DNA of 64,000 nucleotides from Clostridium_AW sp040797845 (GTDB lineage Bacteria > Bacillota > Clostridia > Clostridiales > Clostridiaceae), in contig JBFNFA010000010.1 of NCBI GenBank assembly GCA_040797845.1, forward strand, positions 62,001 to 126,000, in the 5' to 3' direction. Both the position numbers and the translations under genes were made by a program. Positions 34,394 to 43,000 of this stretch are shown one piece after another. Under the pieces are notes generated by a model that searched no databases, was not told the origin of the DNA, and was given only the letters and a program-made list of their open reading frames with translations. How positions within the stretch are numbered: the stretch's first letter is position 1; each line of letters opens with the position of its first letter.

Positions 34394-35521
34394 ATGTATA
34401 AAATAACTTCGAAGCAACTATGTTTTATTATCTTAGGATTAGTAATAGTATCTCAAAAGACCTATCCTACCATTTATATTAGAAATGGAGGCAAAGATTC
34501 TTGGATTGCCACAATTATTGCATCTATAATAATATTATTGTATTTTATTCTTTCAATTAAAGTATTTAAAAAATCAAATTGTTACGACTTATATGATATA
34601 TATTGTTCCTCCTTTGGGAAAATATTAGGAAACATTTTTCATATATTTTATATAATATCTCTTATGTTAACTTTAGTAGAATGTGCAGGAGTAGAGTCTA
34701 GTGCAATGCATACTAATCTAATGCTAGAGACTCCTATATGGTATCTTCTAATATTTCTAACAATTCCAGCTATAGACATAGTAAAAAAAGGTCCAAAGAG
34801 TATTTTGGCAACTACCATAATAGGTATAATATTAATGATATTGGCTGGAATAAATTTAGCTATCCTTACTAGTACATATAAACACATAACTTTTATATTA
34901 CCTATGTTTCAAAATGTTTTCACATGGGAATTTTTACTTTGTACATTACAAATTCTAGGTTTATATGCCCATGTGACTTTAGTCTATCCTTATTTAGACC
35001 ATGTGACAAAGAAAGATAAATTATTAAAACACGGTGTTTTAACAATGCTTTTTTTAATTCAAATGCAAATTGTATCTACTTTAGGAGTTCTCATGACCTT
35101 TCGAATTGATAGATTAAATAATCTATCTTATCCTAAACTTACTCAGACTCAACTAGTAAGTATTTTGAGGTTCTTAGAGAGTGGAGAGCTTTTCGTTATG
35201 CTTCAAACAATAGGAGGATGGTATGTTAAGTATGTACTTGTATTAGCATTAACATTAAAAGCACTGAAGAAAATAAGAATTGATGGAAAATACACCATTT
35301 ATATAATAACTTTATTTATCTTTGCATTCACTAATTATATCGCAGATGATTTATTGTTATTTTTTAAATATTTAAATCTATATACTTATGTATCCTTAAT
35401 AAACTTTTTTATAATACCTTTACTAGCTATAGTAATATTTAATTTCAAAAACAACAGAAAAAATAAGAAGAAAAAAGCTAAAAATAATAATTCTCAAAAT
35501 TCAGTAAATAATCAATCATAA
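34394..35521 (+). CDS. Spore germination permease, GerAB family (cluster 2)
   Basis: 375 residues, about ten membrane segments; the N-terminus KITSKQLCFIILGLVIVSQ and WIATIIASIIILLYFI match endospore germination permeases. The C-terminus is strongly basic and asparagine-rich (NRKNKKKKAKNNN). It lies on the opposite strand from its presumed A and C partners, unlike the A-C-B order of cluster 1, so its dosage may be set separately. Probable germinant-binding subunit. Confidence 0.9.
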   Translation: MYKITSKQLCFIILGLVIVSQKTYPTIYIRNGGKDSWIATIIASIIILLYFILSIKVFKKSNCYDLYDIYCSSFGKILGNIFHIFYIISLMLTLVECAGVESSAMHTNLMLETPIWYLLIFLTIPAIDIVKKGPKSILATTIIGIILMILAGINLAILTSTYKHITFILPMFQNVFTWEFLLCTLQILGLYAHVTLVYPYLDHVTKKDKLLKHGVLTMLFLIQMQIVSTLGVLMTFRIDRLNNLSYPKLTQTQLVSILRFLESGELFVMLQTIGGWYVKYVLVLALTLKALKKIRIDGKYTIYIITLFIFAFTNYIADDLLLFFKYLNLYTYVSLINFFIIPLLAIVIFNFKNNRKNKKKKAKNNNSQNSVNNQS

Positions 35522-35535
35522 ATTGATTTTCCATA

Positions 35536-35565
35536 TTGTATATATAATGGCTTTTATGATATAAT
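35536..35565 (+). promoter_or_regulatory. Predicted promoter of the 56-residue zinc-ribbon gene
   Basis: TTGTAT, 18-bp spacer, TATAAT; the transcript would start near 35572, just before the structured leader. Confidence 0.6.
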
Positions 35566-35590
35566 TACAACTGTATTTATTATTAAATAT

Positions 35591-35656
35591 ATAGGTAATT
35601 TCTCAGGTACTTAACTCCTTTATCATAGGAGAGCTATCCATGAAAAATTACCCTAT
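35591..35656 (+). ncRNA. Unclassified structured 5' leader (possible cis-regulatory RNA)
   Basis: An outer stem of about 11 bp (ATAGG-TAATTT with AAATTA-C-CCTAT) encloses a small inner stem (GGTA with TATCC) and a CTCCT / AGGAG hairpin with a 7-nt loop. It ends 6 bases before the AGGAGG of the zinc-ribbon gene. It does not fit the purine, preQ1, fluoride, SAM, lysine or T-box patterns I know. It may control translation; this is structure-based inference. Confidence 0.45.
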
Positions 35657-35677
35657 GATTAAAAGGAGGTTTTTGCT

Positions 35678-35848
35678 TTGGCTGATAAAACAATTGAATG
35701 CAAAGATTGCGGAAAAGAATTCATCTTCACAGAAGGAGAACAGGAATTCTATAAAGAAAAAGGATTTGAAAATGATCCAGTAAGATGTCCAGAATGTAGA
35801 AGAGCTAGAAAAGCTGAAAGAAATAATGGACCAAGAGAAAGAAGATAA
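35678..35848 (+). CDS. 56-residue zinc-ribbon protein (zf-trcl type)
   Basis: The start is TTG, fixed by AGGAGG nine bases upstream. The protein begins MADKTIECKDCGKEFIFTEG and has a second pair CPEC, giving CxxC-x29-CxxC, followed by a basic tail ending RERR. It matches the short probable zinc-ribbon domain family found alone or linked to cold-shock proteins. Its own promoter, structured leader and terminator suggest a highly regulated small nucleic-acid- or ribosome-associated protein. The function is not established. Confidence 0.85.
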   Translation: MADKTIECKDCGKEFIFTEGEQEFYKEKGFENDPVRCPECRRARKAERNNGPRERR

Positions 35849-35878
35849 GAGAGGTTTTACCTCTCTTTTTATTTTTTT
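35848..35878 (+). terminator. Terminator of the zinc-ribbon gene
   Basis: AGAGAGG / CCTCTCT stem, loop TTTTA, then TTTTATTTTTTT; the stem begins on the last base of the stop codon. Confidence 0.9.
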
Positions 35879-35946
35879 ATATAATTACCTCCACATTTGC
35901 AAATACTAATTTTTATGATACTTATTTATAAATGGAGGTTTTTTAT

Positions 35947-36102
35947 ATGATATTTCTTAAATGGCTAGGTGGATTTGTAGTTTTATTTTGGTTAATAGGA
36001 TTGATATTTAGAATAGGCGGAAATTTAATAAACCTTCTATTGTTAATAGCTGCTTTAATATTTATTGTAGATGTGTTCTTTGGTAGAAAAAAAGAAATAT
36101 AA
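35947..36102 (+). CDS. Lmo0937-family small membrane protein
   Basis: 51 residues. ATG follows GGAGG by eight bases. Two hydrophobic segments (GGFVVLFWLIGLIF and LINLLLLIAALIFIVDVFF) are joined by RIGGN and end in GRKKEI, the pattern of the Lmo0937 family of two-pass small membrane proteins. Function unknown, often stress-linked. It stands alone between two terminators. Confidence 0.82.
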   Translation: MIFLKWLGGFVVLFWLIGLIFRIGGNLINLLLLIAALIFIVDVFFGRKKEI

Positions 36103-36103
36103 A

Positions 36104-36148
36104 AAATTGCGATACAATTTTTTACCAAAAAATTGTATCGCAATTTTT
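36104..36148. terminator. Bidirectional terminator between the small membrane gene and prfC
   Basis: A long perfect inverted repeat (AAATTGCGATACAATTTTTT and its complement) with loop ACC, flanked by A/T tracts on both sides; serves both convergent genes. Confidence 0.92.
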
Positions 36149-36149
36149 A

Positions 36150-37745
36150 TTAATCTTCGCTTTTACCTACATCAGATAATACTATATCTTTATTATGGTC
36201 TAAAGCCCAGCTTATTGCCCAATCACTTTGGAATAGTAAAAGTACTCTATCTTTAAAATCCCTTACTATTTTAGTATCACTAGTTATAGTTAATTTATCT
36301 GCATCTAAATTAGAACTTTCAACCCATCTCACATATCTATATGGGAGTCTATCCATTTTGATATCTACATTATATTCGTTTTTCATTCTGTATTCTAATA
36401 CTTCAAATTGTAGAATCCCTACTACCCCTACTATTATTTCTTCAAATCCCATGTTAATTTCTTTAAATACCTGAATAGCACCTTCTTGGGATATTTCAGT
36501 AATACCCTTTACAAATTGCTTTCTCTTCATAGTATCTATCGTTCTAACCCTTGCAAAATGCTCAGGTGCGAAGGAAGGTATTCCTTCAAAGGAAAATTTA
36601 TTGCTTGGTGTACATAATGTATCCCCTATTCTAAATATTCCCGGATCGAATACACCTATAATATCACCGGCATAAGCTTCCTCAACTATTTCTCTATCTT
36701 GAGCTAGAAACTGCTGAGGTTGAGCTAATTTCACTTTATTTCCACCTTGCATATGAAATACTTCCATACCTTTTTTGAACTTACCTGAACATATTCTCAT
36801 AAAAGCTATTCTATCTCTGTGAGCTGGATTCATATTAGCCTGTATTTTAAAAACAAAGGCAGAAAAATCATTTGAAAATGCATCTACTTCCCCTATGCTA
36901 GAATCTCTACCTAGAGGTGGTGGTGTCAGATTTAAAAATTCTTCTAAAAATGGTTCTACTCCAAAATTAGTTAATGCACTACCAAAAAATACAGGAGTTA
37001 ACTCACCACTTCTAACCTTGTTTAAATCAAAATCATCTCCAGCTATATCTAAAAGTTCTATATCCTGAATCAATTTATCATGAAGGGATTCCCCTAACAA
37101 ATCTTTAAATACAGGATCATCAACAGTTCCTTCAAGAGCTTCAACTCTCGTTTGACCATGTTTACCATCGTTAAACACTTCAATTACCTTTTTATTTCTA
37201 TCATAAACCCCTTTAAAATCAATGCCTGAGCCTATAGGCCAGTTCATTGGATAGGATCTTATTCCAAGGACTGTTTCAAGTTCCTCCATAAGTTCAAAAG
37301 GATCCCTTGTTTCTCTATCCATCTTATTTACAAAAGTGAATACAGGAATTCCCCTTAAGCTACATACATGGAACAGTTTTTTTGTCTGCTCCTCAACACC
37401 TCTAGCTCCATCTATAACCATTACTGCGCTGTCCGCTGCCATTAATGTTCTATAGGTGTCTTCACTAAAGTCTTGGTGTCCAGGAGTATCTAATATGTTT
37501 ATACAATAACCATTATAGTTAAACTGCATAACTGATGAGGTTACGGAGATACCTCTTTGCTTTTCTATTTCCATCCAGTCTGAAACTGCATGTTTTGAAG
37601 CCTTTCTAGCCTTTACCGACCCTGCAAGTCTTATTGCGCCTCCATATAGCAATAGTTTTTCTGTTAGTGTAGTTTTACCTGCGTCTGGGTGAGATATTAT
37701 TGCAAAGGTTCTTCTTTTCTCTATCGCTCTAACTATATCTTCCAC
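36150..37745 (-). CDS. prfC: Peptide chain release factor 3
   Basis: 531 residues. GTPase signatures are SHPDAGKTTLTEK (G1), DTPGHQDFSEDTYR (G3) and NKMDRE (G4). It recycles RF1/RF2 from the ribosome after termination. The start is GTG at 37745, set by AGAGGAG eight bases upstream; a longer frame to 37811 has no ribosome-binding site and extends beyond the family N-terminus. The gene follows trpS on the same strand with about 90 bp between starts and stops. Confidence 0.95.
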   Translation of the reverse strand: MEDIVRAIEKRRTFAIISHPDAGKTTLTEKLLLYGGAIRLAGSVKARKASKHAVSDWMEIEKQRGISVTSSVMQFNYNGYCINILDTPGHQDFSEDTYRTLMAADSAVMVIDGARGVEEQTKKLFHVCSLRGIPVFTFVNKMDRETRDPFELMEELETVLGIRSYPMNWPIGSGIDFKGVYDRNKKVIEVFNDGKHGQTRVEALEGTVDDPVFKDLLGESLHDKLIQDIELLDIAGDDFDLNKVRSGELTPVFFGSALTNFGVEPFLEEFLNLTPPPLGRDSSIGEVDAFSNDFSAFVFKIQANMNPAHRDRIAFMRICSGKFKKGMEVFHMQGGNKVKLAQPQQFLAQDREIVEEAYAGDIIGVFDPGIFRIGDTLCTPSNKFSFEGIPSFAPEHFARVRTIDTMKRKQFVKGITEISQEGAIQVFKEINMGFEEIIVGVVGILQFEVLEYRMKNEYNVDIKMDRLPYRYVRWVESSNLDADKLTITSDTKIVRDFKDRVLLLFQSDWAISWALDHNKDIVLSDVGKSED

Positions 37746-37834
37746 TATATTCTCTCCTCTTTTTAAAATGTGTACTAAATAGATTTTAACTTTAAGTAAT
37801 TTCACTGTCAATTAAATTTACTATCTTGACTTAA

Positions 37835-38842
37835 CTACCTTGATTTAGCTACGAAACCAATCTTCCTTTGCATTTTTGATAAAGTTTTTCTTGCTACATA
37901 GTTTGCTTTTTCAGCACCCTTCGTATATATTGCTTCCAACAAGTCCTTGTTATTCAAATATTCTTTTACTTTATTTTGAACTGGTAATAATTCTTCTATT
38001 ATTGCCTCTCCAACATCCTTCTTAAACTTAGCATATCCCATTCCTTCGTATTCTCTCTCTATTTCATCTATACTTTTCCCTGTAGCCACACTTAATATAT
38101 CCATTAGATTTTTAATTCCAGGTTGATCATCACTATACTTTACAACTCCTATTGTATCTGTAACAGCTCTATTTATTTTGTTTCTAATCACTTCTGGTGG
38201 ATCCATTATAAGTATATAACTATTTGGATTATCTGCAGATTTTGACATCTTCTTTTCTGGATGTTGTAAATCCATTATTCTAGCTCCAGACTTTCCTATA
38301 TAAGGTTCAGGAATTTTAAATGTAGGGCTATATAAATTATTAAATCTGGCGGCAATATCTCTAGTTATTTCTAAATGTTGCTTTTGGTCGCTTCCTACTG
38401 GCACCAAATCTGTATTGTAAAGCAGTATATCCGCTGCCATAAGCACTGGATAAGTAAGTAGCCCTGCAGTTGTAGAAGATTCACCATATCTTGCAGATTT
38501 ATCTTTAAATTGAGTCATTCTACCTAGTTCTCCTGTGTAAGTAAAGCAATTCAATAACCAAGCTGCTTCACTATGGGCTGGTACATGAGACTGAATAAAT
38601 ATAGTATTTTTTTCTGGATCTAACCCACAAGCTAAATATATAGCTAATACTTCTAAAGTTCTTCTCCTAAGTTCTTTTGCCTCCTGCCTTACAGTTATAG
38701 CGTGCAAATCTACTATACAATAATAAGTATCATATTCATCCTGTAGCTTAACCCAATTCTTTAATGCACCATAGTAATTTCCTATAGTTAAATTCCCAGA
38801 AGGTTGAATTCCACTAAATATAACTTTTTTGCTTTCCTCCAT
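37835..38842 (-). CDS. trpS: Tryptophanyl-tRNA synthetase
   Basis: 335 residues, class I. The HIGH-equivalent is PSGNLTIGNYYGAL at residues 13-26, and KKMSKSADN lies near residue 197. It charges tRNA-Trp, whose gene is also in this window at 17.4 kb. It is controlled by a T-box leader with a TGG specifier, so it responds to uncharged tRNA-Trp. The start follows GGAGGAAC. Confidence 0.97.
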   Translation of the reverse strand: MEESKKVIFSGIQPSGNLTIGNYYGALKNWVKLQDEYDTYYCIVDLHAITVRQEAKELRRRTLEVLAIYLACGLDPEKNTIFIQSHVPAHSEAAWLLNCFTYTGELGRMTQFKDKSARYGESSTTAGLLTYPVLMAADILLYNTDLVPVGSDQKQHLEITRDIAARFNNLYSPTFKIPEPYIGKSGARIMDLQHPEKKMSKSADNPNSYILIMDPPEVIRNKINRAVTDTIGVVKYSDDQPGIKNLMDILSVATGKSIDEIEREYEGMGYAKFKKDVGEAIIEELLPVQNKVKEYLNNKDLLEAIYTKGAEKANYVARKTLSKMQRKIGFVAKSR

Positions 38843-38889
38843 TATTGTTCCTCCTACTCTGTATTAAATTTAAAAATATATAGATAAAT

Positions 38890-39140
38890 AAACAAAAGCC
38901 CTATAGAAAAACTATAGGGCGTAGTAACGCGGTACCACCTAAATTTAAGAAAGATCTAATCTTCCTCCTTATAAGGATACAATAATATCCTGTCTCTATA
39001 TCGTGAGACCTACGTCTAAAACTACTTTGATTTCATCCCGACTCTCCAGAACCCATTCAGCTTAATCATGAATATTGTAATTTCACCAGCTACAACTCTC
39101 TATAAATCTGTTTTCAAGCCTACTATTTTCCTTCACTGAG
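38890..39140 (-). promoter_or_regulatory. Tryptophan T-box riboswitch with terminator
   Basis: The T-box sequence AGGTGGTACCGCG is at 38928-38940 (minus strand). Downstream is the terminator stem GCCCTATAG / CTATAGGGC (38898-38920) and a TTTT-GTTT tract. In stem I, the specifier context CTGAATGGGT puts TGG (Trp) at 39053-39055. It fills most of the 349-bp gap upstream of trpS. Uncharged tRNA-Trp should stabilise the antiterminator. Confidence 0.95.
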
Positions 39141-39191
39141 TTAATATTTTTTAATTTATAATATTATAAATAATTTTTTTTGTCAATAATA

Positions 39192-39566
39192 TTATTTTTT
39201 CCAAAGGCCATGAAGATTACAGTATTCTCTTACCGCTATAATTTCTTCATCAATATTAAATAATGCTTCTGGCTTTTCACCTGGCTTTAAGAATTTTCTA
39301 TAAGTTTTTCTTTCTGTTAAAACTTCTATCCATTCAATGTAATGTTCTTCTATCATTGGATGCTCAACTTCTCCAATTTTAACTAATACTCCACCTTCAA
39401 CCTTTTCTACAGCTGGAACATGCTTTTCTTTTGCTCCATCAGTAGTATTCTCTTTTTTTAATGTCATTGGCTTACCACAACATACTAAAGTTCCACCTGC
39501 TGGATGAACTACCTCAACTATATTTCCACATATCTCACATTTGTAAATTTGTCTTAATTCTGTCAT
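39192..39566 (-). CDS. dfx: Desulfoferrodoxin (two-iron superoxide reductase)
   Basis: 124 residues. The N-terminal desulforedoxin-like centre I has CEIC and CC (C9, C12, and the vicinal pair near residue 28). Centre II ligands are in KHVPAV, EHPMIEEHYIEW and the C-terminal YCNLHGLW. It reduces superoxide to hydrogen peroxide without making oxygen, an anaerobe-specific defence. Full length. It stands alone, with AGGAGG before the start; I saw no clear PerR box. Confidence 0.97.
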   Translation of the reverse strand: MTELRQIYKCEICGNIVEVVHPAGGTLVCCGKPMTLKKENTTDGAKEKHVPAVEKVEGGVLVKIGEVEHPMIEEHYIEWIEVLTERKTYRKFLKPGEKPEALFNIDEEIIAVREYCNLHGLWKK

Positions 39567-39785
39567 AATAAGTACCTCCTTAATAATTTTTATTTAATCA
39601 AAACTACTAATATATATTAATTATTCTATAAAAATCTTTATTCCCCTTCTTTTTTTAATATTTTTGTATTAATTTCTACCATTTTTAATAGCTTATATTA
39701 ACTTTTACCATTATATAAGTATGTGAATAGTATTTTTCATGTGTCAAATACTAAAAATATTATTAAATCAAAAGGAGGAGAAAAT

Positions 39786-39992
39786 ATGGATAGAGGAAAA
39801 ACTTATCTACCAAACGATAGAGACCATTTAGAGGTAAATCAAAAGATAATTAAATCTTACTCACCAAAGAAAAAAGACTACACTAAGTTACCTGATAATG
39901 TAAGAGATCCTATAGTTTCTAACAATATAGCTAATGTGGAATTTGACTATACCTCTAAAGAAATGTGGGAATTAAAAGATTTATTCAAATAA
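39786..39992 (+). CDS. 68-residue protein of unknown function
   Basis: ATG eight bases after AAAGGAGGAG. Hydrophilic and charged, with no cysteines, signal or membrane segment; notable segments are YLPNDRDHLEVNQ and DPIVSNNIANVEFDYTSKEMWELKD. The good Shine-Dalgarno and a dedicated terminator support a real gene. It might be a spore- or stress-associated small protein, but I do not recognise a named family with confidence. Confidence 0.72.
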   Translation: MDRGKTYLPNDRDHLEVNQKIIKSYSPKKKDYTKLPDNVRDPIVSNNIANVEFDYTSKEMWELKDLFK

Positions 39993-40000
39993 GTTTTGTA

Positions 40001-40046
40001 GAACTGTCTTATGAGATTCTTATCTCACAAGACAGTTCCTTTTTAT
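40001..40046 (+). terminator. Terminator of the 68-residue gene
   Basis: GAACTGTCTT...AAGACAGTTC with an inner TGAGAT / ATCTCA stem, followed by CTTTTTATTT. There is no T-tract on the minus strand. Confidence 0.85.
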
Positions 40047-40049
40047 TTA

Positions 40050-43000
40050 TTAATCTTTAATTATCACTTCTACTCTATACTCTCCCTTTTCCATAAATGG
40101 AATAATATTTTTTTCTAGTGGTTTATCATTAATCAGTATACTAGGTTCTTTTCCTCTTTCAACATATATATGATATATACATTCTCCTCTTTTATAAGTC
40201 ATCTTATATCCATTCCAATTTTCAGGTATTCTAGGCTCTACAGTAAAACCTTCATTTTCTTTAAGTTTAAAACCTAATATACCACTTATAGCTGTAGTAT
40301 ACATCCATCCTGCAGCACCTGTATACCAACTCCATCCACCTCTGCCTACATGGGGCTCTACTGCATAAACATCAGCTGTAACCACATAAGGCTCTACTTT
40401 ATATCTTTGACAATCTAAGTGTGAGCGTGTATGGTTAATTGGATTGATCATATTGAATATATTACAAGCTTTATCATTAAACCCCACCATAGTTAATGCT
40501 AGTATATACCATATGGCAGCATGTGTATATTGACCACCATTCTCTCTTACTCCTGGTACGTAGCCTTTTATATATCCTGGTTCTAAAGAAGAGTTATGGA
40601 AAGGCGGTGTTAGAAGCATTACTAAACCCTTGTCGTATTTTACAAGATATCTTTCTACAGATAAAATTGCCTCTTTCTTTCTACTCTCCTTAGCACCTCC
40701 AGATATAACAGCCCAAGATTGGGACAATGAGTCGATTTGACATTCATCATTCTCCGAAGAACCTAAAGGAGTTCCATCGTCAAAATAAGCTCTCCTATAC
40801 CAGTTGCCATCCCAAGCATTTTTTTCTATATTGTCTATGATAAATTGTAACATTTCTTTATATCTTTCTTCTCTTTCGCTATCTCCTTTTATATTGCATA
40901 TTCTTATAAAGTCCTTAAGAATAGTGTATAAAAACCATCCCAGCCATACGCTTTCACCCTTACCTTTATTTCCAACAGTACTCATTCCATCGTTCCAATC
41001 TCCTGAGCCCATTAAAGGTATATTGTGTTCACCAAACTTTAATGCCCTATCTATGGTTTTCACACAGTGTTTATATACGCTTTCCTTTATTTCAGACTTC
41101 CTTGCAATATTGTATCTTTCGTCTTCTCCTTCTCTTAGTGGTTCATCCTCTAGGTATGGAACTTCGTGGTCTAAAATTGAATAATCTCCTGTGTTTTCTA
41201 TATATTGTAATGTTACATAAGGTAACCACAGCAAATCATCGGAGAATCTAGTTCTTATGCCACTATCTACAACTGGATGCCACCAGTGCTGAACGTCTCC
41301 TTCAATAAATTGCCTTGAAGATGAATACAGTATTTGCTCTTTTGTTATCTCTGGCTTTAAATAAGATATGGCTAAAGTATCTTGTAATTGATCTCGGAAT
41401 CCATAAGCTCCACCTGATTGATAAAAAGCTGTTCTAGCCCAATATCTACAAGCTATTACTTGGTACATAAGCCATCCATTTACCATTATATCCATTGTTT
41501 TATCTGGTGTTTCTATTTGAATTACACCCAGTATTTCTTTCCAATACTCTCTAACTCTATCCAATTCTTTTAAAGCAACTTCTGCATTACTATATTCTTT
41601 AATTACCTCATCTATATTATTAATATTCTCTTCTTGCCCTAATATAACTAATAACGTCTCTTCCTCTCCTGGCTTTATAGAGATCTTAGTATTTATAGCC
41701 ATACAAGGATCTAATCCCGCTCCTACAGCATTAGAAAAAGATTTTTTGTTTAGTATTTCAGGACTTTCAAAAGAGCCTTCTTTACCTATAAATTCCCTTC
41801 TGTCTCCAGTAAATGTAGTTTCCTCTCCTCCTACCACTTTAAGAAAAGCAATTAGATTACCAAAGTTGCTGCTATAAGGGTTTTTAGCATGTATATATTC
41901 ACTCTCTTCATTTATATAAGTAGATATATACTGGGCTGTTCCTTGAGGTACAACTCCTAGAGCTAATTGAGCATAGTAAGTCAAAGATAACTGTCTTTCA
42001 ATATCTGTATCATTTTTAAGTTTTACAATAGATAATTTTACGCTTCTATTTAAAGAAGCAAAAGTAGTAAATTCCCCAGCTATTCCATATGCTTTATGTC
42101 TAAAAGAAGAATATCCAAAGCCATGCTCTACTATATATCTTCCATTATCTCTCACAGGCTTTGGAGAAATGCTCCAAAAATCTCCTGTATATTCATCTCT
42201 TATATATAAACCTTCCGCTTCACTATCCTTTACAGGGTCGTTAGACCAAGTAGTTATTTTGTTTTCTCTACTATTTTTATTCCAAGTATAGGAAATCCCA
42301 CTTTCGGAAATATGAAATCCAAAATCTCTATTTGAAATAACATTTATCCAAGGAGCTGGTGTATTCTTATAATTATCCAGTATTATAAAATATTTATCTC
42401 CTTCAGCGCTAAATCCTCCTAAACTATTAAAATATTGAAGCTCTGGAACAGCAAATGTAAAATTACCTTCCTTATAGTTTATTTCCTTGGGTTCTAATAG
42501 CTCATAATTATACTGTAGTCCTGAATTAACTTTTACCTGACTACTTAAGCTGCCTTTATCACCGTCAATCACTAATCTAGCTATAGACATAATAAGGTTA
42601 ATATCTTCACAATTCATAGTGGCTTTATTATATAAAAATGTTCCACCGGACTTATTTATTTTATCCCTAGCATAGCTTGAAAATACCAACTCTTTAATAC
42701 CATCTTCTAGAGGCTGTATATAAGCTGTATCCTCTAAATTTAATATAATAAGATCAGTCTTTAGCCCTTTAATATTCCAATACTCATGAGCTTTTAATAG
42801 TTGCCTCAATAACTCTAAATCTTCTTCTTTTCTAATTATTAATAAAACTATGGGTAAATCACCGGATATTCCGTATTTCCAAAGTTCAGATTGCCCCCTA
42901 TTTATAGCTTTTATATACTTCTCTCTTTCTTTGAAACTATTGTTCATAAATATAATCTTAGAAGCTATAGACTGATATAAATTTGCCATAGAAGAATTTA

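Noticed and set aside
35591..35656. Purine, preQ1 or fluoride riboswitch
   Set aside because: Conserved core nucleotides of these classes are not present; only the stem architecture is supported.
40804..41184. Plus-strand open frames inside the giant glucan-synthase gene
   Set aside because: Antisense shadows of GH94 coding sequence.
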